Shown: piece by piece, positions 1-9,093 of the stretch
How positions within the stretch are numbered: position 1 is the stretch's first letter
Layout of the letters: the number at the start of each line of letters is the position of its first letter
Source: Vibrio rhodolitus
Lineage (GTDB): Bacteria; Pseudomonadota; Gammaproteobacteria; Enterobacterales; Vibrionaceae
Direction: 5' to 3'
Length of the DNA: 64,000 bases
Assembly (NCBI RefSeq): GCF_003350325.1
Contig: NZ_QLYZ01000001.1
Location: 310,001-374,000, forward strand
Notes under the pieces: model-generated
Told to the model about the DNA's origin: nothing
What the model saw: the letters and a program-made list of their open reading frames with translations, nothing else
The model's database searches: none
Translations under genes and position numbers: made by a program

Positions 1-118
1 TAATCGTTACAGAAATCCTGCTTAGAGATAAAATGCCTATAATTAGGGAATGAAAATTGCTTAACAGAGCGTAAAAGAAACGACTCAAACGAGAATCAAA
101 TTCTGAGCATGGTGAATT

Positions 119-568
119 ATGTCTACTATAACGCTTGAAAAAACAGAACAGCATTGGCCGATAGAGTGTGAACTGACGGCAAAAGAAGTGTCTATGGGAA
201 AATGGACGACGATTCAACAGCAACTAACCGGTTTCAATCTTAAACCTGAGCAGCAAAGTGATCGTCTAGTGTTACTGCAACTGCATAAAGACGAGCGTAC
301 CGAGTACCGCTTTAATTTAAGCTCACAACAGCCTAAGCTTTTCTTAGTACTGGACACCTTTGACGGTGAAGATAATCCAAAGATCGTGACATTAACGGCT
401 TCTCAGAGCGTTGCATCGCGTTATATGGATGGCGATTATCTCGTACTATCAAATGATATGCCGTTAGCAATTCATGCTTGGATGGAAGCCTTTATAGGGC
501 GTCATGGTGAGCTATTAGAAGTAAGACGTAAAAAACGCGCAGGAGCGGGTCGATCAAATGGTAACTAG
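119..568 (+). CDS. DUF3305 family protein of the formate dehydrogenase cluster
   Basis: A 149-residue soluble protein without signal peptide or membrane segment. It is recognised mainly by position and pairing: in Vibrio and relatives a DUF3305 gene followed by a DUF3306 gene opens the formate dehydrogenase cluster. The C-terminus is strongly basic (RRKKRAGAGR). The stop lies inside the next gene (11-bp overlap), so the two are translationally coupled. The biochemical role is unknown; a part in assembly or maturation of the enzyme is inferred only from co-location. The 118 bases upstream must carry the promoter, but I could not assign -10 and -35 boxes with confidence. Confidence 0.85.
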   Translation: MSTITLEKTEQHWPIECELTAKEVSMGKWTTIQQQLTGFNLKPEQQSDRLVLLQLHKDERTEYRFNLSSQQPKLFLVLDTFDGEDNPKIVTLTASQSVASRYMDGDYLVLSNDMPLAIHAWMEAFIGRHGELLEVRRKKRAGAGRSNGN

Positions 569-1187
569 TTTTATTAGCCGCTGGTCTAAGCGAAAGTTAG
601 ACGAAAAAGCTAAAGAGTTATTGAGTACAGAAGAGACTCAAGTTGCGGTTAAAGCAAATGAAAATAGCGATGAGATAAACGCTGAGCTTTCAACGCCTAT
701 TGATGAATCGCAACCAGCGATTGCTGCATCGGAAACTGAGACCGGAGCGATGGCAGCGAATGATGCTGACAAGCCGGAAGAGATGTCGATTGCGAATCTA
801 TTGGTTTCAGAAGCAGAGCAAAGTGTTAAGAAAGCGGCACTGCGTAAACTGTTTCTATCAGAAGAGTTTAACGTGCGTGATGGTTTAGATGACTATGACG
901 AAGACTACAGCAATCTTAAGACCCTATCTCAGAGCGTGGCAGAAACCTTGCGTGATTGGGTAAAAGAACAGCCAGAAGAAGCGTCAGAGAAAGAACAAGC
1001 TATTGCCGCTGCGCCTGAAGCAGAAGACGCTGAAGTTACGGACAGTGCCACAGATGAAAATACTTCTGTGGCAGACGAGTCGATGGAAGAATCCATTAGC
1101 GACAGCCAAGAGCTTAATGTCGAGACTGCCAACGCTGATACTGACGACCTAAATGGGGAAGGTGAGACAAAATATACCACACAATAA
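558..1187 (+). CDS. DUF3306 family protein, acidic
   Basis: A 209-residue protein with a short basic N-terminus (SRWSKRKLDEKAK), a central conserved part around residues 75-125 (LRKLFLSEEFNVRDGLDDYDEDY), and long Ala/Glu/Asp-rich low-complexity flanks likely to be disordered. This is the DUF3306 layout. The ATG at 558 overlaps the end of the DUF3305 gene and has a strong ribosome site (AGGAG at 541-545) inside that gene. A rho-independent terminator follows at 1218-1250, so this gene pair can end there before the Fe-S gene. Function unknown; linked to formate dehydrogenase only by context. Confidence 0.85.
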   Translation: MVTSFISRWSKRKLDEKAKELLSTEETQVAVKANENSDEINAELSTPIDESQPAIAASETETGAMAANDADKPEEMSIANLLVSEAEQSVKKAALRKLFLSEEFNVRDGLDDYDEDYSNLKTLSQSVAETLRDWVKEQPEEASEKEQAIAAAPEAEDAEVTDSATDENTSVADESMEESISDSQELNVETANADTDDLNGEGETKYTTQ

Positions 1188-1217
1188 TTAGGTACATTTT
1201 GACTAAATGATTAAGAT

Positions 1218-1250
1218 GCCGATTGCGACAATTTGTCTCAGTCGGCTTTT
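1218..1250 (+). terminator. Rho-independent terminator after DUF3306
   Basis: A long hairpin (GCCGA-TG-GACAA arms with two mismatches, 1218-1246) is followed by a T run. It separates the DUF3305/DUF3306 pair from the polyferredoxin gene, so the downstream genes either have their own promoter in 1251-1370 or depend on read-through. Confidence 0.8.
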
Positions 1251-1370
1251 TTGTCTCGTTAGCTTGCTTTGTTTTTAGTTAAGTTGTTGAAAAGTAAAAA
1301 TATAAAAGTTGGTACGCCTTTTGCAATACGGCATCTAGATAAATTATCCGGTTGCAAACGGAATAGAGCA

Positions 1371-3032
1371 ATGCTTAAACAACTACTACAAGAAGCAACA
1401 TCAAACAATGGTAAAGCAAGACTTTACGCGTTTGAAAACACGGTTGAGCTGACTAACCTAATTCCACCAACAGTGAGCTATGAAAGTGGCGGTAACACCT
1501 TAATTGTTGGTCCTACAGCGATTATTGAAAGTGCGGCGCAACAACTAGAGCAGATGAACAGCCTAACTCTTCTATCAACTGATGGTGAGAAGGGGACACA
1601 CGCAAATCTTTACTTTGCGAATGCAGTTGAAGTATCAGGTTTTCTCGGTGCTTTCGAAGTTCAAACAGTCAATAACTTAATTCGCAGTAACCTAGCAGAA
1701 GTGGCAATTGGTCATGATTGTTTTGATGTCGTACTCGATCTATGTCTGAACAGCTGCATGACTGAAGAAGTGCCTGTACCAGGTTATTACCCAGTTGGTC
1801 GCGGTTATCCAAAATTGGCTGATGCTCTAGAAGAAATTCCGACTCTGATGGGCACATTTGATAAGCCAAAATTCTTCCGTTTAAATACAGATTTGTGTGC
1901 GCATAGCTCTCGTGGCGTTAAAGGCTGTGAGCGTTGTGTCGATGCATGTCCTGCTGGCGCACTATCAAGTCAAGGTAGTGATAAAACTGGTCACCGTATC
2001 GAGATCAACCCATACCTATGTCAAGGTGTCGGTACTTGTGCAACGGCTTGTCCAACAGAAGCGATTCATTACGCACTGCCAAATCCGCAAGATACTCAAA
2101 AATTCATTGAGCGTACGCTAGCTAACTATGAGAAAGCGGGCGGTCTAGATCCTATCGTTCTAATTTGTAGCTCTCGTCATGAAAGCTACAACGTGATGGC
2201 ACTAAAAGCATTACCAGACAATGTTATTCCTGTGGTGGTGGAAGAGCTGCCATCAGTAGGCATTGATACTTGGTTTGCAGCGCTGGTTAATGGCGCGACT
2301 CAAGTGCTTTTTGCTGCTAGCCGTTTTATGCCAGCAACGATTATCCGCATTTTGAATAACGAAGTGGCGATTGCTCAAGAGCTATTAAGTCAACTTGGTA
2401 TCCAAAAAGAGTGCATCGATATCCTTTACCTAGAATCATTACGTGAAGGTCCTCCAACACTATGTACAGATTCATTTGATCTTGCGCTTGGTGATCTTGA
2501 AGGTAACAAACGTCAACGTTTGTTTACTGCTCTAGATGCACTAGCTATTTCACGTATTCCGGTTGAGAACGCGGTAGAACTCGCGACTAACGCGCCATAC
2601 GGTAATGTGGAATGCCAATCGAATGATTGTACGCTTTGTATGAGTTGTGTGGCGGTTTGTCCAACACGTGCACTGCATACCGATGGTGAATCACCTTCAT
2701 TGAAGTTTGTTGAACAAGATTGTGTTCAATGTGGTTTATGTGTGAAAGCGTGTCCGGAAAAGGTTCTAACGCTAACACCACGCATGAACTGGGATAAAGA
2801 TTCTCGTCAAAACGCTCGCGTAATTCATGAAGAAAAAGCAGCGGAATGTATCCGTTGTCACAAACCTTTCGCACCACAGTCTATGATTGATATGTTGCAA
2901 TCTAAGTTACGCGGTCACTCTCACTTCTCTGATGAAGCCGCGATTAACCGTATTGCAATGTGTGAAGATTGCCGTGTTATCGACATGTTCGAAGCAATGG
3001 CTGATGACCCAATGAAACAACTGAAATACTAG
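1371..3032 (+). CDS. Polyferredoxin-like 4Fe-4S protein of the formate dehydrogenase cluster
   Basis: About 553 residues from the ATG at 1371, which follows GGAATAGAG; the frame is open further upstream to a TTG at 1269, but that start lacks a ribosome site. Four classical 4Fe-4S motifs are visible in two pairs: CERCVDACP and CATACP in the first half, then CTLCMSCVAVCP and CVQCGLCVKACP in the second. Two further Cys pairs (CIRC, CEDC) lie near the C-terminus. No signal peptide or membrane segment, so it is cytoplasmic. The family sits in formate dehydrogenase clusters and probably passes electrons or helps Fe-S assembly; that role is inferred. Its stop codon overlaps the ribosome site of the next gene. 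Confidence 0.85.
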   Translation: MLKQLLQEATSNNGKARLYAFENTVELTNLIPPTVSYESGGNTLIVGPTAIIESAAQQLEQMNSLTLLSTDGEKGTHANLYFANAVEVSGFLGAFEVQTVNNLIRSNLAEVAIGHDCFDVVLDLCLNSCMTEEVPVPGYYPVGRGYPKLADALEEIPTLMGTFDKPKFFRLNTDLCAHSSRGVKGCERCVDACPAGALSSQGSDKTGHRIEINPYLCQGVGTCATACPTEAIHYALPNPQDTQKFIERTLANYEKAGGLDPIVLICSSRHESYNVMALKALPDNVIPVVVEELPSVGIDTWFAALVNGATQVLFAASRFMPATIIRILNNEVAIAQELLSQLGIQKECIDILYLESLREGPPTLCTDSFDLALGDLEGNKRQRLFTALDALAISRIPVENAVELATNAPYGNVECQSNDCTLCMSCVAVCPTRALHTDGESPSLKFVEQDCVQCGLCVKACPEKVLTLTPRMNWDKDSRQNARVIHEEKAAECIRCHKPFAPQSMIDMLQSKLRGHSHFSDEAAINRIAMCEDCRVIDMFEAMADDPMKQLKY

Positions 3033-3041
3033 GAGTCAGGT

Positions 3042-3668
3042 GTGGAAAACAATAACGAACAAGCGACACTGCGCCAAGATATCTATTTACTTCTGGCTTC
3101 TCTGTTTCGCCAATTGCCTTCACAAGACCTCGTTGCTTTTCTTGCCGACTTGGAAATTGAGTCTGCAGAAAGCGCAATGCAACAAGCTTGGCAAGCATTA
3201 AAAGTCGCGGCTCAAGAAAGTGAGCCAGAAGCGCTAGAAGATGAATTCCAAGACTTATTTATTGGTATTGGTCGTGGTGAAGTGGTTCCATTTGGCTCTT
3301 GGCATATGGCTGGTGCACTGATGGAAAAACCTCTGGCAGAGATCCGCAACGATCTAGAGATCCTCGGTTTCGAGCGTGAAGAGAACGTTAAAGAGCCAGA
3401 AGATCATATTTCAGCGCTATGCGAAGTGATGGCGATGCTAACTAGCGAGCAAGAGTGCACCCAACAAGTGTTTTTCAATAAACACATTGCACCTTGGTAC
3501 GAGTCACTAGCGAAGCAGATCGAACAAGCACAACACGCAAAGTTTTATTTGGCAGTTGCTCAGTTGTTACGTGCTTTTGGCACGGTAGAGCAGGTGCAAT
3601 TTAGTCAAAACATTAAGAGTAAAACCCATTTAAAAATTGATGTGAAAAACGTAACTGAGTACGAGTAA
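3042..3668 (+). CDS. TorD/DmsD-family chaperone for formate dehydrogenase
   Basis: A 208-residue all-helical protein of the TorD (redox enzyme maturation) family. Family features include the central EDEFQDLFIGIGRGEVVPFGSW region and the later EPEDHISALCEVMAML stretch. Members bind the twin-arginine leader of a molybdoenzyme and hold it until cofactor insertion is complete. The client is almost certainly the catalytic subunit encoded at 3945, which has a Tat leader. The start is GTG at 3042 with AGGAGT five bases upstream. Confidence 0.88.
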   Translation: MENNNEQATLRQDIYLLLASLFRQLPSQDLVAFLADLEIESAESAMQQAWQALKVAAQESEPEALEDEFQDLFIGIGRGEVVPFGSWHMAGALMEKPLAEIRNDLEILGFEREENVKEPEDHISALCEVMAMLTSEQECTQQVFFNKHIAPWYESLAKQIEQAQHAKFYLAVAQLLRAFGTVEQVQFSQNIKSKTHLKIDVKNVTEYE

Positions 3669-3731
3669 TAGCATCGATAAGAGGGGCGTTAAGCCTCCAC
3701 AACACTACCTTAAGAGGGTAAGGAAGCAACC

Positions 3732-3929
3732 ATGAAAGATAATAATGAAATAAACACAAGCCGCAGGGATCTCCTGAAAGGCTTAACAACTGCTGCCGTT
3801 GCTGGTGCAGTTGTCGCTGGGACAAGCAAAGTGGCAACCGCTGCAGAAACTGCAGAAATTAAACCTGACGTAAAGAAGACTGGCTATCGTGAAACTCAGC
3901 ACATTCGCGATTACTACGACACACTGTAA
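3732..3929 (+). CDS. Small twin-arginine target protein of the formate dehydrogenase region
   Basis: A 65-residue protein with a twin-arginine leader (SRRDLLKG, then an Ala/Val-rich hydrophobic stretch ending near ATAAE) and only about 30 mature residues ending RETQHIRDYYDTL. This matches the small Tat-target family found immediately upstream of formate dehydrogenase catalytic subunits. Fifteen bases separate it from the catalytic gene. It is probably exported by Tat and may be an accessory or small structural subunit; no biochemical role is established from the sequence. Confidence 0.85.
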   Translation: MKDNNEINTSRRDLLKGLTTAAVAGAVVAGTSKVATAAETAEIKPDVKKTGYRETQHIRDYYDTL

Positions 3930-3944
3930 CTAGGAGCATTACGC

Positions 3945-6800
3945 ATGAAATTAGTGAAACGCTCTGATTCAGTGAGCAAAGAGCAAAACCAACTTGGTGT
4001 TTCTCGTCGTACATTTATGAAAAACTCTTCACTAGCTGCTGGTGGCGCGGTTGTAGGTGCAAGCCTATTCGCTCCTGGCATGATGAAGAAAGCACAAGCT
4101 AAACCTGTTGATCCAGATGCAAAGACAGAAGTAAAACGTACTATCTGTTCACACTGTTCTGTAGGTTGTGGTATCTACGCTGAAGTGCAACAAGGTGTTT
4201 GGACTGGTCAAGAGCCAGCATTCGATCACCCGTTCAATGCTGGTGGTCACTGTGCAAAAGGTGCAGCACTGCGTGAACACGGTCACGGTGAGCGTCGTCT
4301 TAAGTACCCAATGAAGCTTGAAAACGGTAAGTGGAAGAAGCTTTCTTGGGATCAAGCGCTAGAAGAGATCAGTAAGAAAACACTAGAGATCCGTGAACAA
4401 TCGGGTCCTGATGCGGTTTACTTCCTAGGTAGTGCTAAGCACAACAACGAGCAGGCATACCTGTATCGTAAAATGGCGTCGCTATGGGGTACCAACAACG
4501 TTGACCACCAAGCACGTATCTGTCACTCAACCACAGTAGCCGGTGTAGCAAACACTTGGGGTTACGGTGCGATGACAAACTCTTTCAACGATATGCACAA
4601 CTGTAAATCGATGCTATTTATCGGCTCGAACCCAGCAGAAGCTCACCCTGTAGCAATGCAGCATATCCTTATCGCGAAAGAGAAGAGCAACTGTAAGATC
4701 GTAGTAGCAGACCCTCGTCGTACTCGTACAGCGGCTAAAGCGGATCATTACGTATCACTACGTCCAGGTTCAGACGTTGCGTTTATCTGGGGTGTACTAT
4801 GGCACGTATTCGCGAATAACTGGGAAGACAAAGAGTTTATCCAACAACGCGTATTCGGTATGGATGAAATCCGTGCAGAAGTAGCGAAATGGAACCCAGC
4901 AGAAGTTGAACGCGTAACTGGCGTAAGCGAAGCAGACGTGTACCACACGGCTAAACTTCTTTCTGAACATCGCCCAGGCTGTGTTGTATGGTGTATGGGT
5001 GGTACTCAACATACTACTGGTAACAACAACACACGTGCTTACTGTGTACTTGAGCTTGCGCTAGGTAACATGGGTAAATCTGGCGGCGGTGCAAACATTT
5101 TCCGTGGTCACGATAACGTACAAGGTGCAACTGACCTTGGCGTACTATCTGATACGCTACCTGGTTACTACGGTCTTTCTGAAGGTGCATGGCGTCACTG
5201 GTCGAAAGTTTGGGACGTAGATTTTGATTGGGTTCAAAACCGTTTCGACAACAATGAATACGGCGGTCAAAAACCAATGCACAGTGCAGGTATTCCTGTA
5301 TCTCGCTGGGTTGATGGTGTTCTTGAAGACAAAGACAAGATCCGTCAGCGTGAAAACATTCGCGCAATGTTCTACTGGGGTCACGCAGTAAACTCTCAGA
5401 CTCGTGGTCCTGAGATGAAGAAAGCGATGCAAAAGCTGGATATGATGGTTATCGTTGACCCATACCCAACAGTTGCAGCGGTAATGAACGACCGTACAGA
5501 CGGCGTATACCTGCTTCCAGCAACCACTCAGTTTGAAACTCACGGTAGTGTAACCGCATCTAACCGCTCAATTCAGTGGCGTGATCAGGTTATCCAACCG
5601 CTATTTGATTCAAAACCTGACCATGAAATCATCTACCTACTTTCACAAAAACTAGGTATTGCTGATCAACTGTTCAAAAACATCAAAGTTGAAAACAACC
5701 AGCCTGTAATCGAAGACATTACACGCGAATTCAACAAAGGTATGTGGACAATCGGTTACACAGGTCAAAGCCCTGAGCGTCTAAAAGAGCACCAACAAAA
5801 CTGGCACACATTCCACAAGACAACGCTTGAAGCGGAAGGTGGCCCTGCAAACGGTGAAACTTACGGTCTGCCTTGGCCATGTTGGGGTACGCCTGAGATG
5901 AAACACCCAGGTACTCACATCCTTTACGATACGTCTAAGACGGTTGCTGAGGGTGGCGGTAACTTCCGTACTCGTTTCGGTGTTGAATTTGAAGGTCAAA
6001 GCCTACTGGCTGAAGACAGCTACTCAAAAGGCTGTGAGATCCAAGATGGTTACCCAGAGTTCACTGACAAGCTGCTAAAACAACTTGGTTGGTGGGATGA
6101 CTTAACGGCTGAAGAAAAAGCAGCAGCTGAAGGCAAAAACTGGAAGACTGACCTTTCAGGTGGTATCCAACGTGTTGCGATTAAACACGGTTGTATCCCA
6201 TTTGGTAACGGTAAAGCACGCGCGATCGTTTGGACTTTCCCAGACCGCGTACCACTACACCGTGAGCCACTGTACACACCACGTCGCGATCTTGTTGCTG
6301 ATTACCCAACTTGGGATGACAAAGAAGCGATCTTCCGTGTACCAACTTTGTACAAGTCAATTCAGAAAGAAGATAAGTCAGGTGAATACCCAATTATCCT
6401 AACTTCTGGTCGTCTGGTTGAATACGAAGGTGGTGGTGAAGAGACACGTTCAAACCCATGGCTTGCTGAACTGCAACAAGAGATGTTTGTAGAAGTGAAC
6501 CCTAAAGACGCTAATGATCTTGGCTTTAAAGATGGTGATGACGTTTGGGTTGAAGGTGCAGAGAAAGGTCGCATCAAGGTTAAAGCGATGGTTACTCGTC
6601 GTGTTAAACCAGGTCTTGCGTTCATTCCATTCCACTTTGGCGGTAAGTTCGAAGGTGAAGATCTTCGTCACAAGTACCCAGAAGGTACTGACCCATACGT
6701 GATTGGTGAAGCAGCGAACACTGCAACCACTTACGGTTACGACCCTGTTACTTTGATGCAGGAAACTAAAGTAACCCTATGTAACATTCGTAAAGCGTAA
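3945..6800 (+). CDS. fdhA: Formate dehydrogenase catalytic (alpha) subunit, Cys type
   Basis: A 951-residue molybdopterin enzyme that oxidises formate to CO2. It starts with a Tat leader (SRRTFMK, residues 20-26), so the folded holoenzyme is exported to the periplasmic face. The N-terminal 4Fe-4S site uses Cys68, Cys71, Cys75 and Cys103. The metal ligand is Cys193 followed by His (ARICHS, codon TGT at 4521-4523), not selenocysteine. The C-terminal molybdopterin-dinucleotide binding domain covers roughly residues 800-945. ATG at 3945 has AGGAG upstream. It is followed after 11 bases by the Fe-S subunit and then the cytochrome b subunit, giving a membrane-attached three-subunit respiratory enzyme. 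Metal (Mo or W) cannot be told from sequence. Confidence 0.95.
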   Translation: MKLVKRSDSVSKEQNQLGVSRRTFMKNSSLAAGGAVVGASLFAPGMMKKAQAKPVDPDAKTEVKRTICSHCSVGCGIYAEVQQGVWTGQEPAFDHPFNAGGHCAKGAALREHGHGERRLKYPMKLENGKWKKLSWDQALEEISKKTLEIREQSGPDAVYFLGSAKHNNEQAYLYRKMASLWGTNNVDHQARICHSTTVAGVANTWGYGAMTNSFNDMHNCKSMLFIGSNPAEAHPVAMQHILIAKEKSNCKIVVADPRRTRTAAKADHYVSLRPGSDVAFIWGVLWHVFANNWEDKEFIQQRVFGMDEIRAEVAKWNPAEVERVTGVSEADVYHTAKLLSEHRPGCVVWCMGGTQHTTGNNNTRAYCVLELALGNMGKSGGGANIFRGHDNVQGATDLGVLSDTLPGYYGLSEGAWRHWSKVWDVDFDWVQNRFDNNEYGGQKPMHSAGIPVSRWVDGVLEDKDKIRQRENIRAMFYWGHAVNSQTRGPEMKKAMQKLDMMVIVDPYPTVAAVMNDRTDGVYLLPATTQFETHGSVTASNRSIQWRDQVIQPLFDSKPDHEIIYLLSQKLGIADQLFKNIKVENNQPVIEDITREFNKGMWTIGYTGQSPERLKEHQQNWHTFHKTTLEAEGGPANGETYGLPWPCWGTPEMKHPGTHILYDTSKTVAEGGGNFRTRFGVEFEGQSLLAEDSYSKGCEIQDGYPEFTDKLLKQLGWWDDLTAEEKAAAEGKNWKTDLSGGIQRVAIKHGCIPFGNGKARAIVWTFPDRVPLHREPLYTPRRDLVADYPTWDDKEAIFRVPTLYKSIQKEDKSGEYPIILTSGRLVEYEGGGEETRSNPWLAELQQEMFVEVNPKDANDLGFKDGDDVWVEGAEKGRIKVKAMVTRRVKPGLAFIPFHFGGKFEGEDLRHKYPEGTDPYVIGEAANTATTYGYDPVTLMQETKVTLCNIRKA

Positions 6801-6811
6801 GGAGTCAAGAA

Positions 6812-7420
6812 ATGGCACGAATGAAATTCCTATGTGACACCAAACGCTGTATCGAATGTAACGGCTGTGTGACTGCATGTAAAAACGAAAACGACGACGC
6901 GCTAGAGTGGGGTATTCAACGCCGCCGCGTAGTAACACTTAACGATGGCGAACCAGGTGAAAACTCAATCTCAGTTGCTTGTATGCACTGTACAGACGCG
7001 CCTTGTATGGCGGTTTGTCCTGCAGACTGTTTCGAGCACACTGAAGATGGCATCGTTCTACACAACAAAGATCTATGTATCGGTTGTGGTTACTGTCTAT
7101 TTGCGTGTCCGTTCGGTGCGCCTCAGTTCCCTAAACAAGCTTCGTTTGGTGAGCGCGGTAAGATGGACAAATGTACATTCTGTGCAGGTGGTCCGAACAC
7201 TGAACCAGGCTCAGTAGAAGAGCGTGAGAAGTACGGTGCTAACCGTATTGCAGAAGGTAAACTACCTATGTGTGCTTCTCTATGTTCAACTAAAGCACTA
7301 CTAGCTGGTGATGCAGAGAAAGTATCAGACATCTTCCGTCAACGTGTGGTTCAGCGTGGTGCTGAAAACGCGGGTTGGACAAATGGTGAAGATCTGTCTT
7401 TCGACGCAACAAAAAGCTAA
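6812..7420 (+). CDS. fdh3B: Formate dehydrogenase Fe-S (beta) subunit
   Basis: A 202-residue electron-transfer subunit with four 4Fe-4S clusters: CIECNGCVTAC, then CMHCTDAPCMAVCP, CIGCGYCLFACP, and a split C-terminal set (CTFC ... CASLCSTKAL). It carries electrons from the molybdenum site of the alpha subunit to the cytochrome b subunit. No signal peptide is present, so it is presumably co-exported with the Tat-tagged alpha subunit. Good ribosome site (AAGGAG) eight bases before the ATG. This is the FDH3-type beta subunit rather than the longer FdnH type with its own membrane anchor. Confidence 0.93.
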   Translation: MARMKFLCDTKRCIECNGCVTACKNENDDALEWGIQRRRVVTLNDGEPGENSISVACMHCTDAPCMAVCPADCFEHTEDGIVLHNKDLCIGCGYCLFACPFGAPQFPKQASFGERGKMDKCTFCAGGPNTEPGSVEEREKYGANRIAEGKLPMCASLCSTKALLAGDAEKVSDIFRQRVVQRGAENAGWTNGEDLSFDATKS

Positions 7421-7435
7421 GGTTTGGAGAGAGAT

Positions 7436-8485
7436 ATGACACATCTGTTTAAACGTCTCTCTCTTGCAGTGCTGCCATTTTTGGCAGCACTGGCAATGGC
7501 TCTTTCACTGCCAGCGGCAGCGCAAGAGTCAGTGCCAACTGCACAGAAAGAGATGGCGCAGCTTGCTGGTACACAATTCTGGAAAGAAGTACGTGAAGGT
7601 GAGTCTGGCTATACAACGTCTAAGTTCCCAGAGCACGGTGTTCTTATTAGTACACCAGGCGAGACTTGGTTTGTACTAAAAGAGAAATGGATGTCTCCGG
7701 CTGGTGCAGTAGCGATCTTCGGTAGTATCGCGATGGTTATCATGGCGTACGTATTTGTTGGCCCGCTAATGCTGAGCAAACCACGTACCGGTAAGAAGAT
7801 GAAGCGTTGGTCTCGCTGGGACCGCGCGTTGCACTGGAGCATGGCGTTTACATTCCTGACGCTTGCGTTCAGTGGTCTGATGCTGGTTTATGGTAAGCAC
7901 TTCTTAAAGCCTTATGTTCCAAGTGAGTTCTGGGGTTTTGTGATCATGCTAGCCAAGCAATACCACAACTACGTAGGTCCATTGTTCTTTGTTTTACTTA
8001 CTTTTGTTCTGCTGAAGTGGTGGCGCAAGTCTATCCCTAACATGACTGACGTTCGTTGGTTTATGAAAATGGGTGGTATGGTTGGTAAGCACAAGGGTAC
8101 GCATCCTTCTGCAGGTTTCTCTAACGGTGGTGAAAAAGCGATTTATTGGTTGCTAATCGGTTTTGGTGCTATCGCTGCGGTAAGTGGCTTGATCCTTGAC
8201 TTCCCAATCTTTGGTCAAACACGTCGCGACATGGAAATCTCTAACTTAGTGCACATGTTCTCTGCACTGATCCTGATCTGTGGTTTCATTTTCCACATCT
8301 ATATCGGTCTATTCGGTATGGAAGGTGCACTTGAAGGTATGGTAACTGGTGAAGTTGACGAGACTTGGGCAAAAGAACACCACGACTTGTGGTATGAAGA
8401 AGTTAAAGCAAAAGAAGCGATGGGCGAGGCTGAGCCGAGCGAAACAGTGCAAAAAGGAGTAAAAGCTGATGAACAAACCTCATAA
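7436..8485 (+). CDS. Formate dehydrogenase cytochrome b (gamma) subunit
   Basis: About 349 residues from ATG 7436, which has GGAGAGAG just before it; the frame extends four codons upstream to a TTG. It has an N-terminal signal-like segment ending SLPAAAQE, a transmembrane helix near residue 100, then a four-helix cytochrome b561-type core beginning RWSRWDRALHWSMAF. Candidate haem-ligating His residues include those in ALHWSM, KQYHNYVG, NLVHMFS and FIFHIYIG. It anchors the dehydrogenase and reduces quinone. Its 3' end overlaps the next gene by 17 bases. Confidence 0.92.
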   Translation: MTHLFKRLSLAVLPFLAALAMALSLPAAAQESVPTAQKEMAQLAGTQFWKEVREGESGYTTSKFPEHGVLISTPGETWFVLKEKWMSPAGAVAIFGSIAMVIMAYVFVGPLMLSKPRTGKKMKRWSRWDRALHWSMAFTFLTLAFSGLMLVYGKHFLKPYVPSEFWGFVIMLAKQYHNYVGPLFFVLLTFVLLKWWRKSIPNMTDVRWFMKMGGMVGKHKGTHPSAGFSNGGEKAIYWLLIGFGAIAAVSGLILDFPIFGQTRRDMEISNLVHMFSALILICGFIFHIYIGLFGMEGALEGMVTGEVDETWAKEHHDLWYEEVKAKEAMGEAEPSETVQKGVKADEQTS

Positions 8486-8885
8486 TGGTATTTGGGTTGC
8501 GTACATCCTAAGCTGCTTTACGCCTTTCACGTTCCTTATTTCTGGCGTGCTTGCGATTATCTACGCAGGTTATCGCTTAGATAAAGGTGAAGATGGTGAA
8601 GTAATTAACTCGCATTACTACGGGTTGATTCGTACATTTTTCTTGTACTTAACTTTCTTTGTCGTGCTTATCGTAACGGTAGCAACGACCAATGGTGTAT
8701 TAGAGGGTATCGAACGTTACTGGTTCCACAATACACTGCTGGATAAAATCGCTTACTCAATCCCAGTAATTGGTGGCGTGTTTGCGATTTTAGCAATCCT
8801 TGTGTGGTTTGTTCGTATGTTCCAAGGCATGCAACAGCTTAAAGCAAATAAACCGCACCGACCTTCAACAGGTCCAAACCTATAA
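8469..8885 (+). CDS. Small membrane protein at the end of the formate dehydrogenase operon
   Basis: A 138-residue protein with three likely membrane segments (about residues 8-30, 52-76 and 92-116) and a basic C-terminal tail. It starts inside the cytochrome b gene with AAGGAG ahead of ATG 8469, so it is co-translated with the dehydrogenase. It resembles the DUF4870-like group of small integral membrane proteins. Function unknown; a role in assembly or quinone access is speculation. A strong terminator follows five bases after the stop and closes the cluster. Confidence 0.8.
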   Translation: MNKPHNGIWVAYILSCFTPFTFLISGVLAIIYAGYRLDKGEDGEVINSHYYGLIRTFFLYLTFFVVLIVTVATTNGVLEGIERYWFHNTLLDKIAYSIPVIGGVFAILAILVWFVRMFQGMQQLKANKPHRPSTGPNL

Positions 8886-8889
8886 TTTA

Positions 8890-8914
8890 AAAGGTCTCTT
8901 CGGAGACCTTTTTT
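8890..8914 (+). terminator. Terminator closing the formate dehydrogenase operon
   Basis: AAAGGTCTC-TTCG-GAGACCTTTTTT: a perfect stem with a UUCG tetraloop and a T run, immediately after the last gene of the cluster. Confidence 0.93.
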
Positions 8915-8961
8915 GATCCCGTCATTTATCATCATGCACAAACTGTACTGCATGCTCGACG

Positions 8962-8978
8962 TGCATCAGCGCAGTGCA
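8962..8978. promoter_or_regulatory. NtrC-like enhancer palindrome upstream of amt
   Basis: TGCATCAGCGCAGTGCA agrees at 11 of 14 defined positions with the enterobacterial NtrC consensus TGCACCA-N3-TGGTGCA. It lies about 120 bases upstream of the sigma-54 promoter, a normal enhancer distance. A further TGCA...TGCA pair spans 8935-8952 and a TAGTGCA half-site lies near 8990, so the site may be multiple. Confidence 0.55.
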
Positions 8979-9093
8979 AATTCCCCATGCTAGTGCAATC
9001 AATAGTAGTTCAGGTATTTCACCTAACTGGAAAGTTTACAGATATATTTCATAAATTCAGTTACTTACAATAAATCTGATAAAAGACTTAATT

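Noticed and set aside
929..1180. An 83-codon minus-strand frame inside the DUF3306 gene
   Set aside because: Ser/Ala-rich mirror of the acidic low-complexity coding sequence; typical antisense shadow.
2906..2918. matS-like sequence GTTACGCGGTCAC
   Set aside because: Two mismatches to the consensus and about 27 kb from dif; within chance expectation.
3669..3731. Small hairpins (GAGG...CTCC, CCTTA...TAAGG) before the Tat-target gene
   Set aside because: Short stems without a T run; no support as terminator or riboswitch.
4521..4523. Possible selenocysteine codon in the formate dehydrogenase active site
   Set aside because: The codon is TGT (Cys193); there is no in-frame TGA in the gene.
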